Below, piece after piece: positions 41,697-52,399 of a DNA stretch of 64,000 bases. The position numbers were made by a program, and so were the translations under genes. Origin of the DNA: Streptomyces roseirectus (lineage in GTDB: Bacteria > Actinomycetota > Actinomycetes > Streptomycetales > Streptomycetaceae); assembly GCF_014489635.1 (NCBI RefSeq), contig NZ_CP060828.1:9722001-9786000 (forward strand), in the 5' to 3' direction. Under the pieces are notes generated by a model that was given only the letters and a program-made list of their open reading frames with translations, was not told the DNA's origin and did no database searches. Each line of letters begins with the position of its first letter. Position 1 is the first letter of the stretch.

Positions 41697-42719
41697 TCAG
41701 CGCCAGCCCAGCGCCGGGGCGACGTGGGTGAGGACGCTCTCGATCACGTGGACGTTGTAGTCGACACCGAGCTGGTTCGGCACCGTCAGCAGCAGTGTGT
41801 CGGCGGCGGCGATCGCCTCGTCCTCGGCGAGCTGCTTGACCAGCGCGTCGGGCTCGGCGGCGTAGGAACGGCCGAAGATCGCCCGGGTGTTCTCGTCGAT
41901 GTGGCCGATCTGGTCCCGGGAGCCGCCCTCGCGGCCGAAGTAGGCGCGGTCACGGCCGTCGGTCAGCGGGAAGACGCTGCGGCTCACCGACACGCGCGGC
42001 TCCCGGGTGTGGCCCGCCGCCCGCCACGCCTCGCGGTACGCCTCGATCTGCTTGCGCTGCTGCACGTGCAGGGGCTCGCCGCTCTCGTCGTTCTTGAGCG
42101 TCGAACTCTGCAGGTTCATCCCGAGACCGGCGGCCCACCGCGCGGTCGCGTTCGAGCTGGAACCCCACCAGATACGGTCCCTGAGCCCGTCGGAGTACGG
42201 CTCGACACGCAGCAGGCCCGGCGGGTTGGCGAACATCGGACGGGGGTTCGGCCGCGCGAAGCCCTCGCCCTTCAGGACGTCGAGGAACCGCTCGGTGTGG
42301 GCGCGGGCCATGTCCGCGTCGCTCTCCCCCTCGGCCGGCACGTGCCCGAAGTACCGCCAGCCGTCGACGACCTGCTCCGGAGACCCCCGGCTCACGCCGA
42401 GCTGGAGCCTGCCACCGGAGATCAGGTCCGCCGCGCCCGCGTCCTCGGCCATGTAGAGCGGGTTCTCGTACCGCATGTCGATCACACCGGTACCGATCTC
42501 GATCCGGCTGGTGCGCGCGCCGATCGCCGCGAGCAGCGGGAACGGCGAGGCGTGCTGGCGCGCGAAGTGGTGGACACGGAAGTACGCGCCGTCGGCGCCG
42601 GCCTCCTCGGCGGCGACCGCGAGGTCGATCGCCTGCAGGAGGGAGTCCGCCGCCGTGCGGGTCTGCGACTGCGGCGACGGCGTCCAGTGTCCGAAGGACA
42701 GGAACCCGATCTTCTTCAT
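41697..42719 (-). CDS. LLM-class flavin-dependent oxidoreductase
   Basis: The 340-aa protein has the luciferase-like barrel: AVAAEEAGADGAYFRVHHFARQHASPFPLLAAIGARTSRIEIGTGVIDMRYENPLYMAEDAGAADLISGGRLQLGVSRG is represented by its key parts FRVHHFARQ, GTGVIDMRYENP and LQLGVSRG. It likely uses FMN or F420 to oxidise a small organic substrate. It is monocistronic in appearance, with a conventional ATG at 42719. No neighbouring gene shows its substrate. Confidence 0.8.
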   Translation of the reverse strand: MKKIGFLSFGHWTPSPQSQTRTAADSLLQAIDLAVAAEEAGADGAYFRVHHFARQHASPFPLLAAIGARTSRIEIGTGVIDMRYENPLYMAEDAGAADLISGGRLQLGVSRGSPEQVVDGWRYFGHVPAEGESDADMARAHTERFLDVLKGEGFARPNPRPMFANPPGLLRVEPYSDGLRDRIWWGSSSNATARWAAGLGMNLQSSTLKNDESGEPLHVQQRKQIEAYREAWRAAGHTREPRVSVSRSVFPLTDGRDRAYFGREGGSRDQIGHIDENTRAIFGRSYAAEPDALVKQLAEDEAIAAADTLLLTVPNQLGVDYNVHVIESVLTHVAPALGWR

Positions 42720-42726
42720 ACCGCGT

Positions 42727-43289
42727 TCAACAATCGGGGGCGGGGTACATTCCCCGCCCTCCCAGCCCCGGCACCGGCGCTGGGACGGGCAGGGCGCGCG
42801 TGCCGAAGCGCTGGGCGGCGTGGTCGACGCTTTTGTCCTGCGTGGCGTTCCAACCGGAGGGCAGGCTGCCGGAGTCGGGAAGGGTCGCTTCGACGACCGC
42901 CGCCTCGTCGAGCGCGGTGCTCTCGCGTTCGGCCACGGCTGATTCGCTCGGCGCGGTGGTGCCCGTGCCTCCGCCGCCCCCGCTGAGCGCGTCCGGCCGG
43001 CCTCCGACTCCGAATCACCACGCTGTTCGTAGCGTGCGTGGACGGAGCGGACAGGTGTACCTCCAGCCGCCGTCTCAGCTCCGGGTCCGCCTCCATCTCG
43101 TCCCGCAGCAGCTCCTGCGCGTCGGACCGCGCTGCCGGAGTGCCGCCGGCGGCGAGTTCTTCCAGGGGCGCGCGTCCCCGTTCCGTGGCGGCGAGACGGG
43201 TGCGCACCAGCTCGGTGACCGCCGTCCCGGCGCCCTCCCCGACAGACGTCGCCGCCCCCGTGACCGCGCCGGCCTTCCGTCGGGGCCCA
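42727..43289 (-). pseudogene. Hypothetical gene broken by a frameshift, directly after fahA
   Basis: On the minus strand the first frame reads GAVTGAATSVGEGAG, LVRTRLAATERGRAPLEELAAGG, ELLRDEMEADPELRRRLEVHLS and THATNSVVIRS, a helical N-terminal module seen in many Streptomyces accessory proteins. At about 42995 its coding character passes to a second frame (GRPDALSGGGGGTGTT, then AERESTALDEAAVVEATLPD, GTRALPVPAPVPGLGGRGMY) that stops at 42727. The second frame alone could start at a GTG at 42936. No clear start exists for the first part, which begins right after the fahA stop. I infer one damaged gene; function unknown. Confidence 0.45.
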
Positions 43290-45926
<2,637 letters not shown>

Positions 45927-46027
45927 CCGACCGGCGCCGGTTCACCTCGCCGGGAAGAAACGGTGGCAGCCTCCGGTCAGGGTGGGGGTACGGCTTCACG
46001 TGAACCGACCGGAGGGAAGCGCCACTC

Positions 46028-46894
46028 ATGACCGGCAAGCTGAAGTAAACCGTCGGACGGTACGGCATCTGGAGCGGCGCCCTGCGCTCGGGGGAGCGGA
46101 GTGGCGAACTCGCCGAGGTGGCCGCGGAGCTGGAGGAGCTGGGCTACGGGGCGCTCTGGCTCGGCGGCAACACCTCCGCCCGCGACGCCGCCCCGCTGAT
46201 CGAGGCGACCTCCCGGATCGTGGTCGGCACCAGCATCCAGAGCATCTGTGAGCACGAGCCCGCCGCCACCGCCGCCAGCTACGCCGAGTTGGACGCCGCC
46301 CACCCCGGCCGCTTCGCCCTGGGCCTCGGCGTCAGCCACGCCCGGTTCGCGGAGGGGTACCGGCGCCCCTACTCGGCCCTGGTGTCCTACCTGGACGGCC
46401 TGGACGAGGCTGGCCACTCCGCCGACCGACGTCTCCTCGCGGCCCTCGGCCCGAAGAGCATCGACCTCGCCCGGGACCGCGCCGCCGGAACCGTCCCTTA
46501 CCTGGTCACCGCCGACCACACGGCCGCGTCCCGCGAACGCCTGGGCGACGGCCCGCTGCTGGCCCCGGAGCTGAAGGTCGTCCTGGAGTCCGACCCGTCC
46601 CGGGCCCGCGCCCTGGCCCGCGACTACCTGGCCATCTATCTGACCCTCCCCAACTACACCGGCAACTTCCTCCGCCACGGCTTCACGGAGGACGACCTGG
46701 CGGACGGCGGCAGCGACCGCCTCATCGACGCGCTCTACGCCTGGGGCGACGACACCCGGATCCGCGCCCGCATCGACGAGTACATCGCCGCGGGCGCCGA
46801 CCATGTGGCCCTCCACGTCATCGACGGCAGCGGGCCGACGGGAGAGTCCCTGCCGAGGAAGTCCTGGAGCAGGCTCGCCGCCCTGCTGACCTGA
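46028..46894 (+). pseudogene. LLM-class F420-type oxidoreductase with a stop at codon 7
   Basis: The natural start is ATG 46028, preceded by a strong GGAGGGA. It reads MTGKLK, then TAA (46046-46048), and continues in the same frame as TVGRYGIWSGALRSGERSG and the rest of an LLM barrel (ALWLGGNTSARDAAPLIEATSRIVVGTSIQSICEHEP, key part GTSIQSICEHEP, later GLGVSHARF). A GAA-to-TAA change would explain it. Translation could restart at a GTG at 46118, but that product would lack the first strand of the barrel. The downstream frame is intact to TGA 46894, so damage is recent or a base error. Confidence 0.7.
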
Positions 46895-46935
46895 GCCGAG
46901 GAGCGCCGAGGCCGGCAGGGCGCGCGGGCCACCGG

Positions 46936-46961
46936 CGGGCGACGCGGCATCGCGCCGCCCG
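46936..46961. terminator. Hairpin between convergent LLM pseudogene and monooxygenase
   Basis: Arms 46936-46946 and 46951-46961 pair over 11 positions with one wobble and a GCAT loop, just before the monooxygenase stop on the other strand. Confidence 0.6.
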
Positions 46962-46967
46962 AGTCCG

Positions 46968-48080
46968 TCACTCGGCCCGCGACAGTTCGGCGGCGTGCCA
47001 GTGCCGCAGCAGACCGTTCACCGCCTGCCGTCCCGCCCGGTTCGCCCCCACCGTGGACTGCGACGGCCCGAACCCGACCAGATGCACGCGCGGCTCACCG
47101 GCGACCTGGGTGCCGAGCATGGTGATCCCACCGAGCGCGTTGCGCAGCCCCAGCGGGTCGAGGTGAGCCAGCGCGGCCTTGAAGCCGGTGGCCCACAGGA
47201 TCACGTCGACGCTCGTGAAGGAACCGTCCGCCTCACGCACCCCGTGCGGTTCGACCGCCGTGAACATGGGCCGGCGCGCGAGGGCCCCGCGCTCCTTCGC
47301 GGCGCGTGCGTACGGCGTCCAGCCCAGGCCGGTGTAGGAGACGACGCTGCCGGTGGGCCGGCCCGCCTCCACATCGGCGGTGACCTTCGCGATCACCGCG
47401 CGGCCCTCGACCTCGGGCGTGAACGTGCCGTCCAGGAAGACGGGTTCACGCCGCGTGTACCAGTACGTGGTGGCCGTCCGCGAGATCTCCTCCAACTGCT
47501 GGAGCGCCGAGATGCCCCCGCCGACGACGGCGACCCGCAGGCCGGTGAACCGGTCGGCGCTGACGTAGTCGCGGGTGTGGAGCTGGCGGCCGGTGAAGGT
47601 CTCCTGCCCGGGGTAGTGGGGGCGGACGGGGTTGTTCCAGGTGCCGGTGGCGTTGATCACGGCCCGCGTCGTCCACGTCCCGGCGCCGCTCTCCACCGCC
47701 AGCTCGCCGTCCGGCCGCTCGTCGACGCGCCGCACGGCGCCGACCGTCACCGGCCGCAGGATCGGCAGCTCGTCCGCCTGCTCGAAGGCGGCGAAGTAGC
47801 GCGGGACGGCCGTCCGGCTGGGCTCGTCGGGGTCGATGGGCGGCTGCGGGAAGTCGGGCAGGTCGAAGATGCCGTTGACGGTGTTCATCCGCAGCGACTC
47901 CCAGCGGTGGCGCCACGCCCCGCCGGGCGCCGGTTCGGCGTCCAGGACGACGAAGGTGCGTGCGCCGTCCGGGTCGGTCAGCGCGCTGGTGAAGCCGCGC
48001 CGCTTGAGGTGGTGTGCGGCGGACAGGCCGGACTGCCCGCCGCCGATGACCACGACATCGGCACGCACGGGGGTGTTCAT
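46968..48080 (-). CDS. FAD-dependent NAD(P)H monooxygenase/oxidoreductase (CzcO/FMO-like)
   Basis: The 370-aa protein has an N-terminal FAD-binding VVVIGGGQSGLSAAHHL, the second dinucleotide site VAVVGGGISALQQLEEI and the ATGT-type ATGF motif (LWATGFKAALAHL). It resembles flavin monooxygenases and CzcO-like oxidoreductases. ATG 48080 follows GAGGAG. It is divergent from an NmrA-like gene, with two copies of the GTTGAYGCGTCAAC-type box between them, so it likely belongs to the nearby MarR regulon and may act in redox or electrophile stress. Confidence 0.85.
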   Translation of the reverse strand: MNTPVRADVVVIGGGQSGLSAAHHLKRRGFTSALTDPDGARTFVVLDAEPAPGGAWRHRWESLRMNTVNGIFDLPDFPQPPIDPDEPSRTAVPRYFAAFEQADELPILRPVTVGAVRRVDERPDGELAVESGAGTWTTRAVINATGTWNNPVRPHYPGQETFTGRQLHTRDYVSADRFTGLRVAVVGGGISALQQLEEISRTATTYWYTRREPVFLDGTFTPEVEGRAVIAKVTADVEAGRPTGSVVSYTGLGWTPYARAAKERGALARRPMFTAVEPHGVREADGSFTSVDVILWATGFKAALAHLDPLGLRNALGGITMLGTQVAGEPRVHLVGFGPSQSTVGANRAGRQAVNGLLRHWHAAELSRAE

Positions 48081-48142
48081 GAGGGCTCCTCGGGTGGTGC
48101 GCGGGGGTGCGCGCCTTCGGGTGAGACGGTAATCCGGATGCC

Positions 48143-48184
48143 GTTGACGTATCAACTCGCGAGTGGTTCAGTTGATGCGTCAAC
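48143..48184. promoter_or_regulatory. Two MarR-type boxes between the monooxygenase and nmrA-like genes
   Basis: GTTGACGTATCAAC (48143-48156) and GTTGATGCGTCAAC (48171-48184) share GTTGA/TCAAC arms with a 4-bp centre and are 28 bp apart. The second ends 31 bases before the nmrA-like ATG. The same box recurs at 49199, 49742, 50672 and 50690 around the marR gene. Confidence 0.75.
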
Positions 48185-48215
48185 CGTAAATCCTCCTGGG
48201 ACAGAGGTCACTGGT

Positions 48216-49166
48216 ATGAGTGAGAACAAGGTCATCGCGGTCGCCGGAGCCACGGGCGCGCAGGGCGGCGGAGCCGCGCGGGCGATCCTGGCCGACCCGG
48301 ACTCGGGCTTCACCGTGCGCGCCCTGACCCGCGACCCGGCCTCGTCCGCCGCGAAGGAACTCGCGGCGCTCGGCGCGGAGGTCGTGCGGGCGGACTTCTA
48401 CGACGAGCCGTCCGTGCGCGAGGCGTTCGAGGGCGCCTACGGAGCCTTCCTGGTCACCAACTTCTGGGCGCACGGCTCGGCGGCCAAGGAGATCCAGGAG
48501 GCCCAGACGCTGGTGCGGGCGGCGAAGGCCGCCGGGCTGAAGCACGTCGTGTGGTCGACGCTGGAGGACACCCGCGAACTGCTCCCGCTGGACGACGCCC
48601 GCATGCCGGTCCTCCAGGGCAAGTACAACGTGCCGCACTTCGACGTCAAGGGCGAGGCCAACGACCTGTTCCGCCGGGCCGGCGTACCGACGACCTTCCT
48701 GAACACCACGTTCTTCTACCAGGGCTTCTTGACGACGCTCGCCCCCGAGCGAGCCGAGGACGGCGTCCTGACGCTGACCCTGCCCCTGGAGGACGGCAAA
48801 CTCCTGTCCGGCGTCGACGTGAACGACATCGGCCGCACCGCCCTCGCCCTCCTCGAGCGCCCCGAACACTTCATCGGCGAGACCGTCGGCCTCGCGGGCG
48901 ACCACCTCACCGGCGCCCAGTACGCGCAGCTGATCGGCGAGGCCATCGGTGAGCCGGTGCGCTTCCGGTCGGTGCCCTACGACGTCTTCCGCTCCCTCGG
49001 CGTCCCGGCGGGCGACGAGATCGGCAACATGTTCCAGTACTACGGGGACTTCGACCAGGAGTTCACCGGCGCCCGCGACCTGGCCGCGATCCGTGCGATC
49101 CACCCGGAGCTGAAGAGCTTCGCCACCTGGATCGCGGAGAACGCCGCCGCGCTCCCCGCGCGCTGA
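48216..49166 (+). CDS. NmrA-like NAD(P)-binding protein
   Basis: The 316-aa protein has the NmrA/HSCARG Rossmann start VIAVAGATGAQGGGAARAIL, with the long GATGAQGGG loop typical of the group, then GAFLVTNFWAH and HVVWSTLEDTRELL. Such proteins sense NAD(P)H balance or act as atypical dehydrogenases; a catalytic YxxxK is not evident. ATG 48216 is preceded by AGAGG. A MarR-type box lies just upstream, and the divergent flavin monooxygenase is probably co-regulated. Confidence 0.82.
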   Translation: MSENKVIAVAGATGAQGGGAARAILADPDSGFTVRALTRDPASSAAKELAALGAEVVRADFYDEPSVREAFEGAYGAFLVTNFWAHGSAAKEIQEAQTLVRAAKAAGLKHVVWSTLEDTRELLPLDDARMPVLQGKYNVPHFDVKGEANDLFRRAGVPTTFLNTTFFYQGFLTTLAPERAEDGVLTLTLPLEDGKLLSGVDVNDIGRTALALLERPEHFIGETVGLAGDHLTGAQYAQLIGEAIGEPVRFRSVPYDVFRSLGVPAGDEIGNMFQYYGDFDQEFTGARDLAAIRAIHPELKSFATWIAENAAALPAR

Positions 49167-49198
49167 ACCACCCGCACCTCCCGCGCTCCACAGGACTC

Positions 49199-49212
49199 GA
49201 TGAACTGTCAAC
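49199..49212. promoter_or_regulatory. Degenerate MarR-type box in the marR promoter
   Basis: GATGAACTGTCAAC matches the box GTTGATGCGTCAAC at 10 of 14 positions. It lies just upstream of a TACACT -10 (49219-49224), which is six bases before the marR ATG with no ribosome-binding site, so the transcript looks leaderless and autoregulated. Confidence 0.5.
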
Positions 49213-49230
49213 TACGTTTACACTCTCTTC

Positions 49231-49716
49231 ATGGGAGACACAGTGCGATGGCTGACGCCGGAGGAGCAACGCGCCTGGCGAGGCTTCGTGAGGCTGCACG
49301 AACGGCTCGGCGGGCGCCTCGGGCGCCGGCTCCAGTCGGAGGCCGGCGTGTCTCCCGCCGACTTCGCGGTCCTGGTCCACCTGACGGACTCACCCCAGGG
49401 GCGTCAGCGCTACCAGGACCTCGCGCGGGCGCTGGAGTGGGAGAAGAGCCGTATGTCCCACCACATCGCCCGTATGGCCGGCCGGGGCATGGTCGTCCGC
49501 GAGGAGTGCGCCGAGGACGCGCGCGGGGCGTTCGTCGTGATCACCGACGCCGGGCGGGCGGCCATCGAGGCGGCGGCGCCACGGCACGTCGAGGCGGTGC
49601 GCGAACTCTTCCTGGACCACGTCACCCCGGCCGAGCTGAGGGCCCTGGCCGAGATCTCCGAGCGGGTCATCGGCAAGCTGGACGAGGAGCGGAACGCACC
49701 CGACAAGCAGTCCTGA
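49231..49716 (+). CDS. MarR-family regulator
   Basis: The 161-aa protein has the MarR winged helix: VSPADFAVLVHLTDSPQGRQRYQDLARALEWEKSRMSHHIARMAGRGMV, with key parts DLARALEWEKSRMSHHI and the wing ECAEDARGAFVVITDAGR, and dimerisation helices at both ends. The acidic wing pattern EECAEDARG is usual for the family. The ATG seems to be the 5' end of a leaderless transcript. Six copies of a shared box lie around it, making it the probable regulator of the flavin monooxygenase, NmrA-like and HAD genes. Confidence 0.87.
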   Translation: MGDTVRWLTPEEQRAWRGFVRLHERLGGRLGRRLQSEAGVSPADFAVLVHLTDSPQGRQRYQDLARALEWEKSRMSHHIARMAGRGMVVREECAEDARGAFVVITDAGRAAIEAAAPRHVEAVRELFLDHVTPAELRALAEISERVIGKLDEERNAPDKQS

Positions 49717-49741
49717 CTCGCGCACCGGCCCCAGGGTCGTT

Positions 49742-49755
49742 GTTGATGCGTCAAC
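49742..49755. promoter_or_regulatory. MarR-type box between convergent marR and HAD genes
   Basis: GTTGATGCGTCAAC is identical to the box at 48171 but lies between two convergent stops, where no promoter is expected. It could serve looping or an antisense transcript. Confidence 0.55.
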
Positions 49756-49784
49756 CCGGAGGAGTCGCGCCTAGGGGCCCCTGC

Positions 49785-50633
49785 TCAGGCCCCCTGCCCG
49801 GCCTCCCCGGCGGCCGGCACCCGCGCCGCCGCGGCGACGAACCCCTCCAGCACCCGCGACACCCCGTCCTCGTCGTTGGAGGGCGCACGGTGGCGTGCGG
49901 TCGCCAGGACGTCCGGGTGGGCGTTCGCCACGGCGTACGAGTGCCCCACGGCCGTGAGCATGGGCAGGTCGTTGGGCATGTCCCCGAACGCGGCGATCTC
50001 CAGGCCGTCGATGCCCAGTCGGCCGCTCCAGGAGAGGAGGGTGGTGGCCTTCGTGACCCCGGGCGCGCTGAACTCCACCAGCGAGAGCCCGGTGGAGTGG
50101 GTCGTCTCGGCGCCAGGTCCGGCGATCCGGTGCGCCTGCGCGAAGAACTCGTCCAGCGGGAGCGTCGGATGGTGGGCCAGGATCTTCAGCAACGGGCGGT
50201 CCACGGCGAGCAGTTCCCCGGCCGGGCCGACGACCTCGACCGATTCGCCGCCGTACGACCAGCTCGGGTACGCGCTCTCGTGCCCGTACCCCGTGTCGTA
50301 CTCGACGGCGAAGGACGTGCCGGGAATCGCCTCCCGGATCCGCCGCGCCAGCAGGGCGGCGGAGCGGGGCGGGAAGGGGAGCGTGTGGGCGAGCGTCCCG
50401 TCGGAGTGGTGGACCGCCGCGCCGTTCGCGGAGATCACCGTGTGCGGACCGGTCCTCGCCAGCAGCTCCGGCACACTGCGCGGCGGACGGCCGGTCACCA
50501 GGACCACACGGATCCCGGCGCCCTCGGCCGCCGCGAGCGCCGCGCGTGTACGGGCGGACAGCGTCCCGTCACTGCGCAACAGGGTGCCGTCGAGGTCCGT
50601 CGCGACCAGTCTGGGCGGCGTCGCCGTGCTCAT
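49785..50633 (-). CDS. HAD-IIB (Cof-type) phosphatase
   Basis: The 282-aa enzyme has all HAD motifs: LVATDLDGTLLRSDGTLS (nucleophile Asp and acid Asp), VLVTGRPPRS, the Lys in VTKATTLLSW and the acidic AAFGDMPNDLPML. The large C2 cap marks the Cof group, which dephosphorylates sugar phosphates or similar. ATG 50633 follows GGAGAG. Two MarR-type boxes lie 39-70 bases upstream, placing it in the marR regulon. Confidence 0.87.
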   Translation of the reverse strand: MSTATPPRLVATDLDGTLLRSDGTLSARTRAALAAAEGAGIRVVLVTGRPPRSVPELLARTGPHTVISANGAAVHHSDGTLAHTLPFPPRSAALLARRIREAIPGTSFAVEYDTGYGHESAYPSWSYGGESVEVVGPAGELLAVDRPLLKILAHHPTLPLDEFFAQAHRIAGPGAETTHSTGLSLVEFSAPGVTKATTLLSWSGRLGIDGLEIAAFGDMPNDLPMLTAVGHSYAVANAHPDVLATARHRAPSNDEDGVSRVLEGFVAAAARVPAAGEAGQGA

Positions 50634-50671
50634 AGGGGGCTCTCCTCGGCGGTACGGACGCCACCTCGGAA

Positions 50672-50703
50672 GATGACGCATCAACCCTTCTTGACGCGTC
50701 AAC
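50672..50703. promoter_or_regulatory. Two MarR-type boxes upstream of the HAD gene
   Basis: GATGACGCATCAAC (50672-50685, the complement of a GTTGATGCGTCAAC-like box) and CTTGACGCGTCAAC (50690-50703) are spaced 18 bp apart just upstream of the HAD start. Confidence 0.65.
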
Positions 50704-50720
50704 AGTACGTCACGACGGCA

Positions 50721-51878
50721 TCACCGGGCCAGGCCGGTGTGGAGGCGGGCGGCCTGACGGGTCAGGTGGTCCCGTTCGGCGAGGTTGGACGCCTGGCCGG
50801 CCGCCTCGGCATACAGGCGGGCCGCCGTCGCGAGGTCGCCGGCACGCTCGTGGAGGTAGGCGCGGGCGGCCGTGTGGCGGGGCAGCGAGGCGTCCAGATC
50901 GGCGAGCGCGGCCAGGCCCGCGCGGGGGCCGTCGGCCTCTCCGACGGCGACCGCGCGGTTGAGCCGGACGACGGGACTGTCCGTCAGCTTCGCCAGCTCG
51001 TCGTACCACTCCACGATCTGCACCCAGTCCGTCTCGGCGGCGCTGGGTGCGTCGGCGTGCAGGGCCGCGACGGCGGCCTGCGCCTGGAACTCGCCCAGCC
51101 GGTCGCGGGCCAGCGCCGCCTGGAGGACGGCGACCCCTTCGGCGATCGCCGCCGTGTCCCACCGGCTCCGGTCCTGCTCGGCCAGCGGCACCAGGGCGCC
51201 GTCCGGGGTGGTGCGGGCGGCGCGGCGGGCGTGGTGGAGCAGCATGAGCGCGAGCAGGCCCGCCACCTCCGGGTGGTCGATCCGGGCCGCGAGCTGCCGG
51301 GTGAGGCGGATCGCCTCGGCCGCGAGGTCGACGTCGCCGGAGTACCCCTCGTTGAAGACGAGGTACAGCACGCGCAGCACGGTCGCCACGTCACCGGGCC
51401 GGTCGAAGCGCACCCCGGACACCGTCCGCTTGGCCCGGCTGATCCGCTGCGCCATGGTGGCCTCCGGCACCAGGTAGGCGTCGGCGATCTGGCGGGTGGT
51501 GAGGCCGCCGACGGCGCGCAGGGTGAGCGCGACCGCCGACGCGGGCGTCAGCGACGGGTGGGCGCACAGGAAGTACAGCTGGAGCGTGTCGTCCGCCCCC
51601 GGCACCGGACCCGGCGCCGGCTCCTCCTCGACCCGGTCCTCACGCCGCCGGCGGGCCGTGTCGGCGCGGGCCGCGTCGAGGAACTTCCGCCAGGCCACGG
51701 TCACCAGCCAGCCCTTGGCGTCGCGCGGAGGGTCGGCCGGCCAGACCCGCAGCGCCTCCACCAGGGCGTCCTGGACGGCGTCCTCGGCCGCCGCGAAGTC
51801 CGCTCCGCGGCGGACGAGGACGGTGAGGACACCCGGCGTGAGGCTGCGCAGCCGGACCTCGTCCACAGGAGAGGTCAC
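50721..51878 (-). CDS. ECF-type sigma factor with long C-terminal extension (ECF42 type)
   Basis: The 385-aa protein has sigma region 2 (ADFAAAEDAVQDALVEALRVWP and KGWLVTVAWRKFLDAARAD) and region 4 (LTLRAVGGLTTRQIADAYLVPEATMAQRISRAKRTV). A ~200-residue helical, TPR-like extension follows and holds NEGYSGDVDLAAEAIRLTRQL and TDSPVVRLNRAVAVGEADGP. This layout with an adjacent YCII/DGPF gene defines ECF42. There is no anti-sigma factor; the extension is thought to control activity. GTG 51878 overlaps the partner's stop (GTGA). Confidence 0.88.
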   Translation of the reverse strand: MTSPVDEVRLRSLTPGVLTVLVRRGADFAAAEDAVQDALVEALRVWPADPPRDAKGWLVTVAWRKFLDAARADTARRRREDRVEEEPAPGPVPGADDTLQLYFLCAHPSLTPASAVALTLRAVGGLTTRQIADAYLVPEATMAQRISRAKRTVSGVRFDRPGDVATVLRVLYLVFNEGYSGDVDLAAEAIRLTRQLAARIDHPEVAGLLALMLLHHARRAARTTPDGALVPLAEQDRSRWDTAAIAEGVAVLQAALARDRLGEFQAQAAVAALHADAPSAAETDWVQIVEWYDELAKLTDSPVVRLNRAVAVGEADGPRAGLAALADLDASLPRHTAARAYLHERAGDLATAARLYAEAAGQASNLAERDHLTRQAARLHTGLAR

Positions 51879-52282
51879 TCCGCGACCGGGGCGTGCGCGG
51901 TCAGGAACGGCCGCACCTCGAGCCACTCGTGGATCGGCCGCCCGCCCGCGCCCGGCGCCGCCGACAGCTCCCCGGCCAGCTCGACGGCCCGCTCGTAGCC
52001 GTCGACGTCGATGATCATCCACCCGGCGATCAGGTCCTTCGTCTCCGCGAACGGCCCGTCGGTGACCGGCGGGCGGCCCTCGCCGTCGTAGCGCACCCAC
52101 GCGCCCTCGGGGGCGAGCGCCTGGCCGTCGACGAACTCGCCGCTCTCCTCCAGCTTCGCCGCGAAGTCCCGCATGTACCGCATGTGCGCGGCGACCTCCT
52201 CGGGCGTCCACCGGTCCATGGGCACGTTGTTGACCGGGTCGGGGGCGCCGCGGTAGTGCTTCAGCAGCAGGTACTTGGCCAT
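51875..52282 (-). CDS. YCII-related (DGPF) protein, partner of the ECF42 sigma factor
   Basis: The 135-aa protein has the YCII ferredoxin-like fold and the diagnostic motif VTDGPFAETKDLIAGW. Proteins of this type are encoded next to ECF42 sigma factors and are often its regulon members; their function is unsettled. ATG 52282 follows GAGGAG. Its stop overlaps the sigma factor start, so the two are coupled. Confidence 0.9.
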   Translation of the reverse strand: MAKYLLLKHYRGAPDPVNNVPMDRWTPEEVAAHMRYMRDFAAKLEESGEFVDGQALAPEGAWVRYDGEGRPPVTDGPFAETKDLIAGWMIIDVDGYERAVELAGELSAAPGAGGRPIHEWLEVRPFLTAHAPVAE

Positions 52283-52399
52283 GGTCGTTCTCCTCGGTGC
52301 TCGTGCGGCCCATTCTGGCCGCCTTCACCCCGGGGACGGAGCCGGATACGCGATCTCGACATCACCGGCGAAGATTTTTTCGGCGAGATTCCGCGCGGC

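Noticed and set aside
45933..45946. ACCGGCGCCGGT palindrome after hppD as a terminator
   Set aside because: It has no loop and is short; such GC palindromes are common by chance at this base composition.
49200..51998. Long plus-strand frame opposite the HAD and sigma factor genes
   Set aside because: No domain, extreme Gly/Arg content, and both minus-strand genes have full motif sets.
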